Shown one piece after another: positions 46,524-58,125 of a stretch of DNA of 64,000 nucleotides. The position numbers and the translations under genes are program-made. Source of the stretch: Hygrophila difformis (Eukaryota; Streptophyta; Magnoliopsida; Lamiales; Acanthaceae); the NCBI GenBank assembly GCA_030278955.1, contig JAOANR010000004.1, positions 16,542,428 to 16,606,427 of the forward strand, given 5' to 3'. Under the pieces are notes generated by a model. It ran no database searches. It saw nothing but the letters and a program-made list of their open reading frames with translations, and was not told the DNA's origin. Position 1 is the stretch's first letter; every line of letters begins with the position of its first letter.

Positions 46524-47728
46524 TTATACTACTGGTCCCCGGTTTTGGTTTTGGTTCGGGTTCTGTTGAGGGTGTTGATTTTGGAGTCGATGCCCCTGGT
46601 TGTTGTCATTTTGACCGTCAGGGTTTCGTGGCTGGTCAGGTCCGGCGGTCAGATCTTCTCTTTTGGTGATATTCTTAATATGGGTTCGACACTCTTTCAT
46701 CCGATGTCCACGTCGACCACATCGGAAGCATGTGTCAGGTTGGGGCATCCTCTCACCAGATGAGGCTGGTTACACTTTGGGCATCGGGGTACGTAGCCCT
46801 TACGGTTGAAAATCCTTCTATTGTTGCCTCCATCGTCGCCTTGGGCTAGTCCATTTGGGCCTTCACGATAATTAGTCCTACCCAAGTCTAAATCAGTTCT
46901 GCGGTCTTTATCTCTCTTGTCTTGTCCTCGGGGATCTCGGCTAGTCTCACCTATGGCCTTCCGCTTCAGTCCTTATACTCGTGCAACCGCTACCGCAAGA
47001 TCATAAACAGCTTGTAGGTTAGGGTAGTGCACCCTTGTGATCACCTCGCGAATTCCCAGATTTAAGCCCATTTCGAACTTCTGGGCTTTCTCCATGTCCG
47101 TCGGCACCAACCTTGGCGCAAATCGTACTAGTTCCTTAAAGCAGGTGTAGTATTCCTGCACCGTTTGACCTCCTTATTTTAATGATAGAAATTCTTCGTA
47201 CATTGCAGCTTTCGTGCTCAGGGGGTAGAATCGATGTCTGAGCAGCTCCATGAATTCTGCCGATGAATATGGCTCTTCCTCCTCAGTCAACTTCCCTTGG
47301 GTGGCCTATCACCAATCATCTGCTTCGCCTCCCAAGTAATACGAGGCGACATGTACTTTCTCTACCTCCGGACACTTGACGGCGTTCAATAGTTTGTCGA
47401 ACGTTCTAATCCATTCCTCCAGTTTGGCAGGATCCTCCTGACCAGCGTAGTGTGGTGGCTGGTAAGGGTTCACCATAGCCAGATAATTGGGGCGAGCTTG
47501 GGGCGGAGGTACCGCCACAACTTGACCCTGGTTGACTTGCGCGTTCCCTAGCGCAATCAAGACCTCCTCTATCGTCCGGAGACGATCGCCCACATTGTTC
47601 GATGTGGGGGCATCCTGCGCACCTTGGGTTTGTGCTCCTATAGGTTGAGCGGGTTTCGTAGTGTTCGGTGGCACTTCAGTAGTGGGTAGGGGAGCAGGCT
47701 GGTTGCTTGGTCTACCTCTTGGTGCCAT
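46524..47728 (-). pseudogene. gypsy gag with zinc knuckles, broken
   Basis: The minus-strand start is at 47,728 (MAPRGRPSNQPAPLPTTEV). The order is a Pro/Gln-rich N-terminus, a gag core (DPAKLEEWIRTFDKLL; later YYTCFKELVRFAPRL), a basic linker, then CPKCNQPHLVRGC and CFRCGRRGHRMKEC zinc-knuckle motifs. Stops near 47,308, 47,173 and 46,972 and a frame change between the two zinc-knuckle segments disable it. No protease, RT or integrase follows before the polypurine tract. Confidence 0.8.
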
Positions 47729-49180
47729 TCTGTCACCAACGTATATAGATTAGTATATCAGAGTTTAGATAAATCGCTTGAGCAAGAAGTTGCCAAATCA
47801 TATATGAGATCAAGTGTTAAAGGCCACATTTTTTTTTTTAAGCCGGACAGGGTTCTGTCCAGAGATTTTTTTTTAAGAGAATCGTGAATTTCGAATTTCG
47901 AATTTTTGGATTTGTTGTTTGGGAAACGAAACAAGATTTTTAGAATAAAGAGTGTTTTAATAAAATTTGATTTTTATTGTTCAACATAACAAAATTGTTT
48001 CGTATGAGGATAGGAATGGCAAAGGCCGATGATTGTTATGCTTAGCGTGCGCATAGATGAATGAGATCTAGAACTACGGCAAGATCAGTCGCTAGTTAGT
48101 ATTTCTAATTCGATGTCAAATTTCTAAGTTATCTAGTGCAAGCAAAAGGTATAAGTTAGAACATATCGCTTCTAGGTTCTCTAAGGTATAGAAAAAAAAA
48201 AAGTGGTATGCAAATGCACATGATGTCCCCCCCCCCCCCCCCCCCCCCCCCAAAAAAAAATAAAATAAAATAAACCATGCACTACATTTATTAATTTCCC
48301 ATGGGATTTTAAAAATAAAGTTTTGGCCCATGGGTAGCTAATAATAGTAAAAGGAATTGGGCCTCTATATTGGGCCAAGAAGAAATAATATTTGGGCTCT
48401 GACTAAAAATATAAGTATTGGGCCAAGAAAATTTTGGACCCTAATTTAAAAATGGGGATTGGGCTTTAAAAATAATGATTTGGACTTCAAAAGTTTGGGT
48501 TCAAAAATATTTGGGCTAGAAAATTATAATTTGGGCTCTTTAGAAAAGAATACCTTTAAAAATAATAATGTATACTTAAAATAATAATATTGATAATAAT
48601 ACTCCCTCCGTCCCATTAAAAGTGGCCACTATTCCTTTTTGGGGTGTCCCATTAAAAGTGGCCACTTTCCCTTTAAAGTAAATTAGATTAACAAAAACAT
48701 GATTAAAAACCCCACAATAATGACAATTGTACTTTCTGCACAAAGTCTCTATATATGTTTAACCATTAATATCTCAAAATGGGTATAAATAAAAATTATA
48801 TAAAATATATATATTCTAAAACTATACGATTAGACGATTCCAACAAGATCACACTTGACTATTTTTGTCTTTCTACATCATTACGATAACATTAAGTCAG
48901 AGTTAAATAATAAATATGGTTAAAAGTCAAATGTAACCATTATAAATTAGATGGATGAATTAGTCAAATTTACTCACACCACTTTAACTACTAAATCCCA
49001 CTACCTAAATTCCCGTGCCCAAAAGAAAGGGGCCACTTATATTGGGACGGAGGGAGTAATAGTTTAAACATAATATTGGTTTAAAAATGATAGTTTAAAA
49101 ATATCCGGGCTCTGATACCAACTTTGGTATCAGATATTTTCTTTAAAATAAATAGCTTTAAAATAGTCTGGGCTCTGATA
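47729..49180 (-). other. 5' leader of the gypsy element with poly(C) tract and a Stowaway insertion
   Basis: No gene is visible. A run of 25 C (48,227-48,251) followed by A lies in the leader. Positions 48,330-48,545 repeat TTGGGC words. A Stowaway MITE occupies 48,602-49,056. Confidence 0.6.
48600..49058. mobile_element. Stowaway MITE in the gypsy leader
   Basis: 48,602-49,056 begins CTCCCTCCGTCCCATTAAAA and ends ATATTGGGACGGAGGGAG, with TA flanks. GTGGCCAC-type words lie next to both termini. It is the best-preserved Stowaway in the window. Confidence 0.92.
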
Positions 49181-52100
49181 CCAACTTGTAACACCCCGGT
49201 TTTTGGTAACCCAGGTCGGGAAGTCACCGCCACACCTCCCTAGCAAGACACGGTTTCTCCGAGCTTGCTAAAGAGATGCAAGGCTATGGTTTTTCAGAAT
49301 TTAAAACATTCAAATAGCCCATTATAATATAATTTAAAAATACTATCAAAGTTGCAGCGGAATGTAATATTTACATATATACATAATGCAGCGGAATTTA
49401 AAAATTGGGCTAACATGGCCAAAACATGTGTTAAACAGACCCGTTCATGCAAGTCATAACTAAGCGCAGGAATTTAAAACAGAGTTTTCCCCCAAATGTT
49501 CCCATGTATGCATATGATGATGCATAATAGAAGTACTTTGAAAGAAAAAGGGAAAAATGGTTTGGGTCAGCAAAATGTGCTGAGTAAGTTAACACCTAGC
49601 ACGATTAAGGGGTTTCAAAGCCATTAATTAAATTTACAGAAAACATGTCAAGGAACAAGATACAATTTAATTTAATTAATAAGTATATGACATAATTTAA
49701 AGCATGGCTTCTAGCTAATCATACACATAGCATAATTTAAATAAAAGCATTAGTTTAATTTAAATACGTAATAAATAAGAATCTTTTAATTTTTCCCGTT
49801 ACTCCATAGTCGAGTATCAAGATTTTATTGGTATTCACGTTTCTCTTGATTGCATTGCAATCTCTACATATTTCAAGTAACCGTTGGCCGTAGCCAAATC
49901 CGTCATACCCAGTACCACTCCGGAGCCTCGGGATACCCATACGGGTATTCTCGAGAGTGTAGGCCTTATATCTCTCGCCGTTTTGGCATAGTTTCTCATG
50001 TTCAACACCATCGTCCAATCAGGCACGATGTGCAAAGCTAGGGGGCACCCTGCAGAGCACTCACCCCCTACGTAGATTACTCTCGTCCGTTTAAGCACGA
50101 AGCAAAAAGCTAGAGGGGCACCCGATGGGACACTTACCCTCTACGTAGAAAGCTCAATCTAGTCATAACGAGATTTCGAAAACGTTTCTTTATGTATTTT
50201 ATTTCAAAGGAATTTCCTCTCGTTTAAACCTTAAAGGCCAATTTCCCAAATTTAGTAAGTTTCTCAAAACTATACTATTTCAGGACGCTGTTCGCTCCGA
50301 TATCATTTAAAAATCAAGCTCATGACCAAAAATTCTGAAATTAGAGCATTAGCCCGAAAACACACTAACGAACAAGTTTCGTGTTTTAACATTTTCAATC
50401 CAGATTAAGGAAACAAGTCAAAAATGAGATTTCGCACATAAATAGTGTTCTGCCCGGATTCAGACGTAGCAGTTTTCAGAGATCTAATTTTTAACATATC
50501 AAATGCTTACCAAACTTAACGAATATTTACAGGCATACTCCTAACACATTTATCTACAACTTTTGTTCAGAACTTGAGACCTAATTCCAACCGGATCAAT
50601 TAGGAAAAATCGGATTTAGTTCAGGAACCCATTCTGTCAATTTTTAGAAGTTTGAAGAAAACGCAGATTGGTTCGGTTCGAATTCGGAGGTTCAAATCTT
50701 GACGAAAAATTCTCAATTTTACAGTAATACTCACGACTTATAGATCTACAATATCTATGTTTAACACTAAACCTAATTCGCCCTAAATCTAGTGTCAAAA
50801 TCAACCACAAGTTCGGACTATGAATCTGTCACCGTTCAAGATCTAACTTCTGAGGCAGGTTTGTTTGAGACCGTTTTCAAATATCAAAACACGATGAAAA
50901 ATTATGAAATTTTTACAGAAAGTAGATCAAGGTCTTAGGAACATATTTCATGTTTTAAGTTTTCTCGTTTGAACATTTAAGTGTCCGAATAAATTCAATA
51001 AAAACGTTGCGCTGGTGTAGACAGATTTTAGTTAGGGTTTTCTTTAGATCTATGTATTCGATTGTTTTAACACCCCAAAACCACGGTAAGCGTTAACTTA
51101 CAAGATTATGGATGGTCCGGCTCGTCGATTCGTAGGCGTGACTTCCAGTTCACCGTTTGCCTCCTAGATTCGTCGGGATCTTCGTTCTAAATCGAGATCG
51201 GGGTTTAGAATAGAAGAAGGATCAAGTTAAGATTCGTTTTCGAATCATGAATGGAAAGGAATGGACAAGATCTTACCACGACGATGGGAGTCTTTGGATT
51301 TTCGTCCAACTCAGTCTCCTCTCTTGCCTTCGTGCCTCCGACGACTCCGGGATTAGGGTTTGATATGTAGAGAGATTTCGTAGGGTTTGAAAAATGTACG
51401 GGGTCGACGGGAACGAGTATTTATAGATTTAGGGACCTAGGGGACGTCCAAGATCTGTTACAAGGAGTCTTGGGTCGCAAGGTAAGCAACCGAAGTCGAA
51501 AAATCCGGAATCGGGCGAGTAAATCTCGCTTGGCTCATTGCTGCCTGCTGGCGCGGGGTTGGCGCGGAAAAAGCCTTCGCCCCGCGCGGCCACCGCTTGG
51601 ACTTTGGTCCGGGCTGGGTCGTGCGATCCGTCGGGCCTTTTCTCCTTTCTTTCGGACTTCTATCCTCCTATGTTCTTGGGCTCCGATTTTCGGGCTAATC
51701 TTTGGGCTCCAAATTCTTATTTTAATTTTTATGTGGACCTTAATTAATTTATGGTCCGAGTTATGAGTCCATTTTTATTGGGTTATCTTGGGACCATTTA
51801 TTTAATTAAATTATCTTAAACTTTAATTCTTTCTTGGATTAAATTCCCTTTCGCATTTCCCATGATTCTTTATTTATTTACTATGTTTATTTATTTATTT
51901 ATTGTATTTATTTATTATTTACTTATTTATTTTATGTTGCAAAACTCTCGGGTATTATAGTCTACCCTCCTTAAGAATCAACTTCGTCCGTTTATTTTAT
52001 TATTTTGTGACTGAACTTAGAATTAAAATTTCTAAGCTGCCTACGTACCCTGTGAAGGGATCAAGCCATGACGTAGTTCAAAAAAAATTTGAATTTGTTT

Positions 52101-52184
52101 GTTTATTTCGTACAAAGATACGTGGAAATTACACGGTGTGACAATAAGAATTATCTGTTACCTGATTATGTGAGTAATAAATTA

Positions 52185-52378
52185 GTCAAAATTGGTTGTT
52201 TGACAATTTCGATGTTAACTTTTTGCCTACAATAAGTTGTAATTCAAAATGCTGCTATTTGCAGCGATTTCAAAAAGAGCAAATCAAACATTCTTTTAAG
52301 TTATTTTGTCACTTAAAATAACTATTTTGTCTAACAAATTTGCTGATTCGATTGAACTATTTTGCCAAACAGGGCCTT
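52185..52378. mobile_element. MITE remnant ending in GCCAAACAGGGCC
   Basis: The right end (ATCGAATCAGC-complement and TTTTGCCAAACAGGGCC at about 52,345-52,376) is the reverse complement of the sequence starting at 23,508 in Helitron 1. A degenerate left end may lie near 52,199. The rest of 52,149-52,494 shows nothing else. Confidence 0.4.
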
Positions 52379-52849
52379 AATCAATTACAAGCTATTAAAG
52401 CCTTCCAAATACTCAAATGAATTCAATTAATTATTAAAAGATTAAATTGTGTATTTGATATTATAGATTGACATTGGATTAAATAATATAACAATCTATA
52501 TTTATATCTATAATTTATCTGTCCATAATATATTAAAGTGCAATATTCTTCAAAATAACTTTCCCTCAAAACTCATGTCTACATTAAATTAATTTTTTCA
52601 ATTAATGCTAACATAAACTCTTCATATTAATTACTTTTTATATCCTCTCTTTTCCAATTTCTTTTCTTTATCGATAGATTTAAATATTTGTTAAAACAAA
52701 TAATTAAATAGATGGCGTATGAAAATCTTTGAATTAAAAAGTGTAATTTTTTTCAAGATTAGAGTTCATTCAAAATATTTTAATTTATTTATTAATTTCA
52801 GAAAATATATTAGTTTTTATTATTATTTATTCAATAATAATGGTATTAC

Positions 52850-53140
52850 TGTAGCACCATCATCTTCGGCGCAACGGAAAGGCGGGGTGCTACTCTAGAT
52901 GTTGCCGGCTCCAGAGTGAACGCCGTCCCCACAAACCAACATGAGCTCTTTCCAGCGCGCTTTGGCCTCACTCACGCACATCCTGAGAGACTTCCCAGGA
53001 GGTAACCCATCCTAGAATTACCCCAAGCCAAGAACGCTTAACTTTGGAGTTCTTATAGTATGGTTACCAAGAAAGAAAGGTACCTTGTTGGTATGAGTAG
53101 CTTATTTCACTCCATTTAAGCCATTCTCCGGGGTATTACA
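52850..53140 (-). mobile_element. Cassandra TRIM solo LTR with 5S rRNA-like sequence
   Basis: On the minus strand the 291-bp unit starts TGTAATACCCCGGAGAATGG and ends GGTGCTACA. It contains a 5S-rRNA-like core with ACTCCAAAGTTAAGCG, GGATGGGTTACCTCCTGGGA and a GTGCGTGAGTGAGG stretch, in the order known for Cassandra LTRs of vascular plants. The 5S part gives Cassandra its RNA polymerase III promoter. No second LTR or internal region was found, and the 5-bp flanks (ATTAC and ATATG) do not match, so it is an old solo LTR. Confidence 0.9.
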
Positions 53141-53879
53141 ATATGTTGCATTTAGTCACCATGAGTCACCATGTCAAGATAGTTCATGTTAGATTTTTTA
53201 GTCAATTGTTCATAATAAACCTGATGTGAATATCTGAAACATAAATCTCTTTAAGATGTAAAATTATAGATAAATTCAATGTTTTATGGATCGTTGATTA
53301 CATTGCATTGTAAATGGACAGATGTGTATCTTTGGTAGAGTGATTAAAAGTGCCTTGACAACATTATGCTTTTTCATAAAAAGAGGATAATCTCATTAAA
53401 ATATTCAATATTTGTTCTATGCTAATTAAGTTCCAATTTACCGAATCTGTTGTAATTCTATATAATATATGGGTTGGATAGGAAGTTTAGATTTCAATTT
53501 AAAAAAAAATTAAATAAACTAATTCTAAAAAATAATTTTTTATGTTATTTTATTATTTAATATTAAATTATTTGTGTTAAGCATATTAATTGTTTGAATA
53601 TGATTTTTTTCCTTAGATGGTTTAGTTGACTGACACACAAATGCATTGAGCCCAATTGACGGAAGCTTTATTTTGAGATTTTTTACTCTTAACAATAGAT
53701 AAATCATGTGTAACCATTTTTTTTTTAAATTCAAACTACAATATGCTATTTACAATTCTATGTCTCAACCACATTTGGTGTTTTCAGTAATGAATACATA
53801 AGTATAATTTTAATTCACAATAAAATGTATATTTAATTTCACATTTTAGACATAACTTAGATGACACACATTTGAGACT
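53141..53879. other. AT-rich DNA, nothing recognised
   Basis: No coding frame, terminal repeat or RNA gene could be supported in this stretch of Helitron 3. Confidence 0.4.
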
Positions 53880-54383
53880 ATATTAATTTATAGAGGTAAT
53901 AACTAAAATAGGCCACCAGAAGGAGTCATTTCCACTTTTGGACCATGATATCTTGATTTAGGAAAATAGGCCATTAGAAGGATTTCGGGCCTGAATTTAG
54001 GCCATTAGGCTGGAATTCGGGCTGCGATGGCCTAAAAGTGGAAATGATTACTTCTGGTGGCCTATTTTAGTTTTTTTCAATTATTATTTTGTTTTATTTA
54101 ATTAAAATAAATAATACTCATTATGTGTCATATTTATGTCGTACTTTCTGTTTTTTTGTTCTTGTTCCAATAATTTTATTTCATTTTTATTTTAAAAATA
54201 ATTAAATATTAATCGTCAAACCTACTCATCACCTCACATTAATAAATAAATATATTAAACTTTCAAATTATCCACTACCATTAATAATTCCAGTCCCCCC
54301 TACAGACACATATGAGTAAATCACAAATAAATTAATTAATTAAAATTGTGGGGTTGGGGACTTACTCCAGTGGTAAGTCCTTG

Positions 54384-56389
54384 GAGATTATGCCATTTGT
54401 TTAATCCAATTCTAACTGTGTTAAATTGTGCAGGTGAGGTGCGGTTCCAACATATATTGAGAGAACGTAATTCCCTCGCCGACCATTGGGCCAAGATTGG
54501 TGCTTCCGGAGGTGATAAAGTGGAAGAATGGTACTAAAATCGGTTCCGGGTTCAAGCAAACAGTTGCTGGTTTGTTATGTTTGGGAGATATTGCTACTAC
54601 TGCCCCCGGGAGGATCTGCTGAGGTCTGCTGCTGTTGCTTTCCATGTTTGCTACAGATGTTTTTTCATGGAGGGTTGCTATGGGTGAGAAGTGGGTTCAT
54701 CATTAAAATCAAAGATGTTGAGTCTGCTGTAGGTGGTTCTATTTTCTGCTTGTTGTCGTCAACTCATTAAGCACCTTGCAAGACCCAACTTTTGTTAGGG
54801 GAGACTGAAATCATTAAGCGCCGTGCAAAACTGTTGATCTCATTGGGTGCATCAAGCCAACCGAAAAATCTATTGGTGAGTTCCGAGCTTATTATTTCTC
54901 AGTTGAGAACAATGGTGAGGCTATTTTGACATTCTTGAATTTGCTCCATATTCCATGTTAAATTTGCATAAATTCTACTCATTGCATTGAAACAGACATG
55001 GGCTTTTGGTTTTACCACCTTCCGGCTCTGTTACCTTCTACATTTTCCCCCTTTCCATCTAATAAGAAATGGCTGAACCGAACTGATTAATCCTGATCCT
55101 TTCCAGTAAGCACTTGATCCCCTTAACCATTAGCCTTTTTGTCTCTCCCCACCCAAAGAGTTTTTTCTCTACACCCTGAGGAGTTTTGACTGTCTATGAA
55201 CTGCTCACATTTTATCCTTTTGCATGTAAAATTTAGATGTAGGGAACTACTGATAGGACTGTTATAGAATTGAGGCACCTCATTGACCATTGGGCTCGGA
55301 TATACTCAGAAGGAGCCGACTCCTTAAATGTGGCAGGAAAAATGATAAGAGAAAAGTTATATATGTGTTGCTGGAATTAAAGAGAGAAAGAGCAGAAAAA
55401 TAATGAAAAAAAAAAGAAAAAGAAAGAAAAAAAAAAAGATAAAAAAAAGGAAAAAAAAAAGAAAGAAAATATTAGAAAATTGAGAGAAAGTAAGGAGAGT
55501 GGGCGCTCTGATGAATCTGTGGCAGGGATGGAGTCCATTGAATGGAACTTGGAAGATAGAATTTTTTTAGATGGGTATGTATTTCAATTTATTGTGATAT
55601 ACTGCGGTACTACTTGTTGAATCTGTGTGTGATCATTCATAGTTGGCTCCTCAACCCCCAATAGCCTTTCACCCATCCTTATACCCATAGCCTAGACCCC
55701 GCCAATGCCTACAACCTACAACATGCCCTCTGTGTCGATGCATTGATCTTGAATTTTTTGCATGAGACATGTGATGTTGAAGTAAGTTATGGGATTGTCA
55801 AATGGCTTCACTCATTGAGAATTTTCACGAACTTTGCTCCGGCTGAAAGGGCTAGAATATACTACATCTGTGATAGAGCGGTTTGGCTTGATGTATTCAT
55901 AATTGGAAGGAGGTATAGAGATACGGAAAGAACTATGGGCAATAGGGAAATGTAATTGCCACTGTATTACTGCCGTTTGAAGAATGATGCTGCTGGCTGG
56001 TTGGATAAACTTGATGAATAGTTATGGTTGAAGATCTTCTATTTTTTCGGCGTGGTGCTCCTGACCTACCTCTCAACGGATTTGAAAGCAGATGGGGAGC
56101 GAAAGGCCTGCCGCAACTTCCCATGTTTTTGATGTTGGAACTTTACAAAATGCTGCAACTTTCCGGATGGAGAATGGCTTGGTGCTGGAGACAGTTTATT
56201 TATTTCATTTTCCCATGTTTTTGATGCTGTACTTTTTAGATTGGTAGCTTAATGTTTTTCTTTCCTATTTCTGCCTATTCGATTACACTATGAGTTATCA
56301 GATGGTGCAGCTATAGGCGTGTGTAATGTTGGTGTGTTGTTTTGATAATTGTCGTCATAATAAAGTCTATTCCTCAAAAAAAAAAAAAA
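54384..56389 (+). mobile_element. 5'-truncated LINE
   Basis: About 2.0 kb ending in AATAAAGTC, TATTCCTC and a 14-15-bp poly(A) (56,375-56,389). The start encodes the C-terminus of an RNase H domain (VRFQHILRERNSLADHWAK), then a stop. A 1.85-kb 3' UTR follows with a purine-rich segment (55,400-55,470). A short AAGTCC duplication flanks it. Family resemblance to the minus-strand copies at 57,283-58,104 is clear at protein level. Confidence 0.8.
54404..54540 (+). pseudogene. LINE RNase H domain, C-terminal fragment
   Basis: The frame PILTVLNCAGEVRFQHILRE, continuing with RNSLADHWAK and GGDKVEEWY before TAA, carries the conserved HxxRExNxxADxxA end of the RNase H domain (RVT_3 type) of plant LINEs. 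The domain would cut RNA in RNA-DNA hybrids. Everything upstream is missing through 5' truncation. Confidence 0.8.
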
Positions 56390-57261
56390 GTCCCCCAACT
56401 CCCAACCTATAGGTTGGGGGTTCGAATCTCCACCCCGCCACATATCCCTCCCCTTTGTTTCCTTTGTAATTGTGTGGCTTGGGCTCCCATCACCCATTCC
56501 AGGCCTCCAATGGCTCCTAAAAAAAATTATAACTCATTACAATCACATTATATAAATTTTTAAATTATCTTTTTTTAACACTATTAATAGGACGGAGGGA
56601 GTAATTTAAGAAATAAAATAAATATTAATTCAAATATATAAATAAAATAAGTAAAACAAATACATATTCAAATAAATTATAAAGTAAAAATAAACATATT
56701 TTATTATAATTATCCCAAAATTTTTGGGCATGGTATTTTATGTAGGAATAATTAGTATTAAATGCAAGAAATTTTTTGGACATGGGTATGTTTGACAATT
56801 AATATTTAATTATTTTTAAAATGGAAATGAAATAAAAAAAATATGGAACAAGAAAAAAAAGAAAGTAGGACATAAATAATGACACAGAATTAGTATTATT
56901 TATTTTAATTATATAAAATAAAAATATAATTCAACAAAACTAAAATAGACCACCAGAAGGAGTCATTTCCACTTTTAGGCCATCGCGGCCCGAATTCCAG
57001 CCCAATGGCCTAAATTCAGGCTCAAAATCCTTTTAATGGCCTATTTCCCTAAATCAAAATATGGTGGCCTAAAAGTGGAAATGACTCCTTCTGGTGGCCT
57101 ATTTTAATTATTACCTCTAATTTATAATAAAATTTAATTAATTTTTTGTTAAATATTTTCTTTATTTATTATTGAAAATATGTTGCCCAGTGCATCGCAC
57201 GGGCGGGTATAACTAGTAATATAGTAAAGTGGAGTATTCTCCATAATTTCCCCCCAAAACT

Positions 57262-58125
57262 CCTCTCTCCTCCACATTAATTTTTTTTTTTTTTTTTTGA
57301 GAAGAGTTTTATTCCAATGAAAGAAACAAAGCCAACCATGGCCAGATACAGTACTTCCCTTAGAACTTAAAGGACAAAAACGGCTACTGCCAGCAAACAC
57401 TCGCCAGCAAACACTTGCCAGCACCCCATCAATCGGTGTTCAACTTATATCAGAACCACACTTCTTACACAAATACATCGATCAAAAAACTTAATCAAAT
57501 TGGGATCCCTTACACAAATACACACGAGATCAAACAAACACCTTCAATGTAGCTTAGTGGTTTCAGCAGCAGAGCCGGAAACTGAAATACCTGGCCCCAA
57601 ACAAGACGACACAGCATAGCATACTTCAAAGCTTCCACTTCTAGTTGCACCTTGCTTAGCCCAATAATCCCCTCCAATCATCAATCCTGCCAATTCCATT
57701 CAAAACCCCATTATGGAGCAACATCTTTTATCAGCAGCGGCACCACATATCAGCAACAAAATTATGCATCAGCAGCCTCATCCGGTAGCAGCTCCAACAT
57801 AATTCTTTTTTTTTTTTTTTTTAACAACAGATGGTTCTATTTCCCCTATGGAGGGGTGATCCGAACCTCAGGATGCGCAATAACTGAGTACACCAGAAAG
57901 CCTGTAGACTGCAATCAAAACTTGCACCACACACTGATCACTCTTCTAGCTTGGACTCACAGTACCTGTCTTTACAGTAACCACATTTCCACTTTATCTT
58001 CACCCGCAGCACCTTTCCTAGCCCACATGTCTGCCATCTCATTGCGTTCTCTAAAGATGTGTTTGACCCTTACTTCCCCCGCAAACTTCAAGACAGTCAA
58101 GACACCTCTCTCCTCCACATTAATT
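57262..58125 (-). mobile_element. LINE insertion with 21-bp target duplication and two poly(A) tails
   Basis: Identical 21-mers starting CCTCTCTCCTCC and ending ATTAATT lie at 57,262-57,282 and 58,105-58,125. The 822-bp body (minus strand) begins with RNase H C-terminal coding, then a stop and 3' UTR, then a poly(A) (T-run 57,805-57,822). A second segment follows, with another RNase H end (DYWAKQGATRSG), more 3' UTR and a terminal poly(A) (T-run 57,281-57,298). Confidence 0.85.
57964..58104 (-). pseudogene. LINE RNase H C-terminal fragment (minus strand)
   Basis: The minus-strand frame reads VLTVLKFAGEVRVKHIFRE, then RNEMADMWARKGAAG and EDKVEMWLL before a stop. It aligns residue for residue with the plus-strand copy at 54,404 (EVRxxHIxRERNxxADxWA). 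Truncated at the 5' end by the insertion boundary. Confidence 0.8.

Larger units (their letters stand above)
43440..52148 (-). mobile_element. Gag-only Ty3/gypsy element with LTRs of about 2.95 kb
   Basis: LTRs are 43,445-46,386 and 49,197-52,143. On the element's strand they run TGTCACACCGTG to GGGTGTTACA. Target duplications ATAAG (43,440-43,444; 52,144-52,148) are perfect. The primer-binding site is minus GTTGGTATCAGAGCC (49,195-49,181), and the polypurine tract is minus CTTAAGGGGGAGAGGA (46,402-46,387), directly next to the left LTR. The internal region (2.8 kb) holds only gag; pol is missing. The LTRs differ by scattered substitutions and two larger indels (near 45,140 and 46,190). Confidence 0.93.
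54350..56540 (+). mobile_element. SINE split by a LINE insertion
   Basis: The SINE head GGACTTACTCCAGTGGTAAG (54,356-54,383) and its remainder (from about 56,387: CCCAACCTATAGGTTGGGGG, then TTCGAATCTCC and TGTGTGGCTTGGGCTCCC) join to give a normal SINE of the family at 39,482. The break lies within AAGTCC, which is present on both sides of the LINE. Confidence 0.75.
53880..57135. mobile_element. Foldback element with arms of about 350 bp, centre filled by SINE and LINE
   Basis: 53,880 to about 54,235 and 56,790 to about 57,135 are reverse complements, including GAGGTAATAACTAAAATAGG at the outer edge and a 175-bp sub-palindrome in each arm (CCACCAGAAGGAGTCATTTCC ... and its complement). The centre contains a Stowaway end (GGACGGAGGGAG, to about 56,602) and the SINE/LINE pair. 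The 58,500-58,610 stretch carries a related ATTTCCACATTTGGGCC sequence. Confidence 0.7.
52495..57216 (+). mobile_element. Helitron 3 with nested insertions
   Basis: The 3' end is clear: a hairpin from GCCC-GTGC-ATC-GCAC-GGGC (57,185-57,204, with one bulged A), then GGGTATAA and CTAG (57,213-57,216) followed by T. The proposed 5' end A|TCTATATTTATATC at 52,495 resembles the Helitron end at 43,216 (shared TATATTAAAGTG... and TTTCCCTC... subterminal words). The span contains a Cassandra LTR, a foldback element, a SINE and a LINE. The 5' end is an inference; another start is possible. Confidence 0.6.

Noticed and set aside
46332..46763. 143-codon plus-strand ORF
   Set aside because: It is antisense to the gypsy gag zinc-knuckle region and the polypurine tract, so it is a shadow frame.
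52950..53100. A 5S rRNA gene on the minus strand
   Set aside because: Only the central part resembles 5S rRNA, with many changes. It is embedded in a TG...CA unit with the sequence order of a Cassandra LTR, so it is a retroelement promoter and not an rRNA gene.
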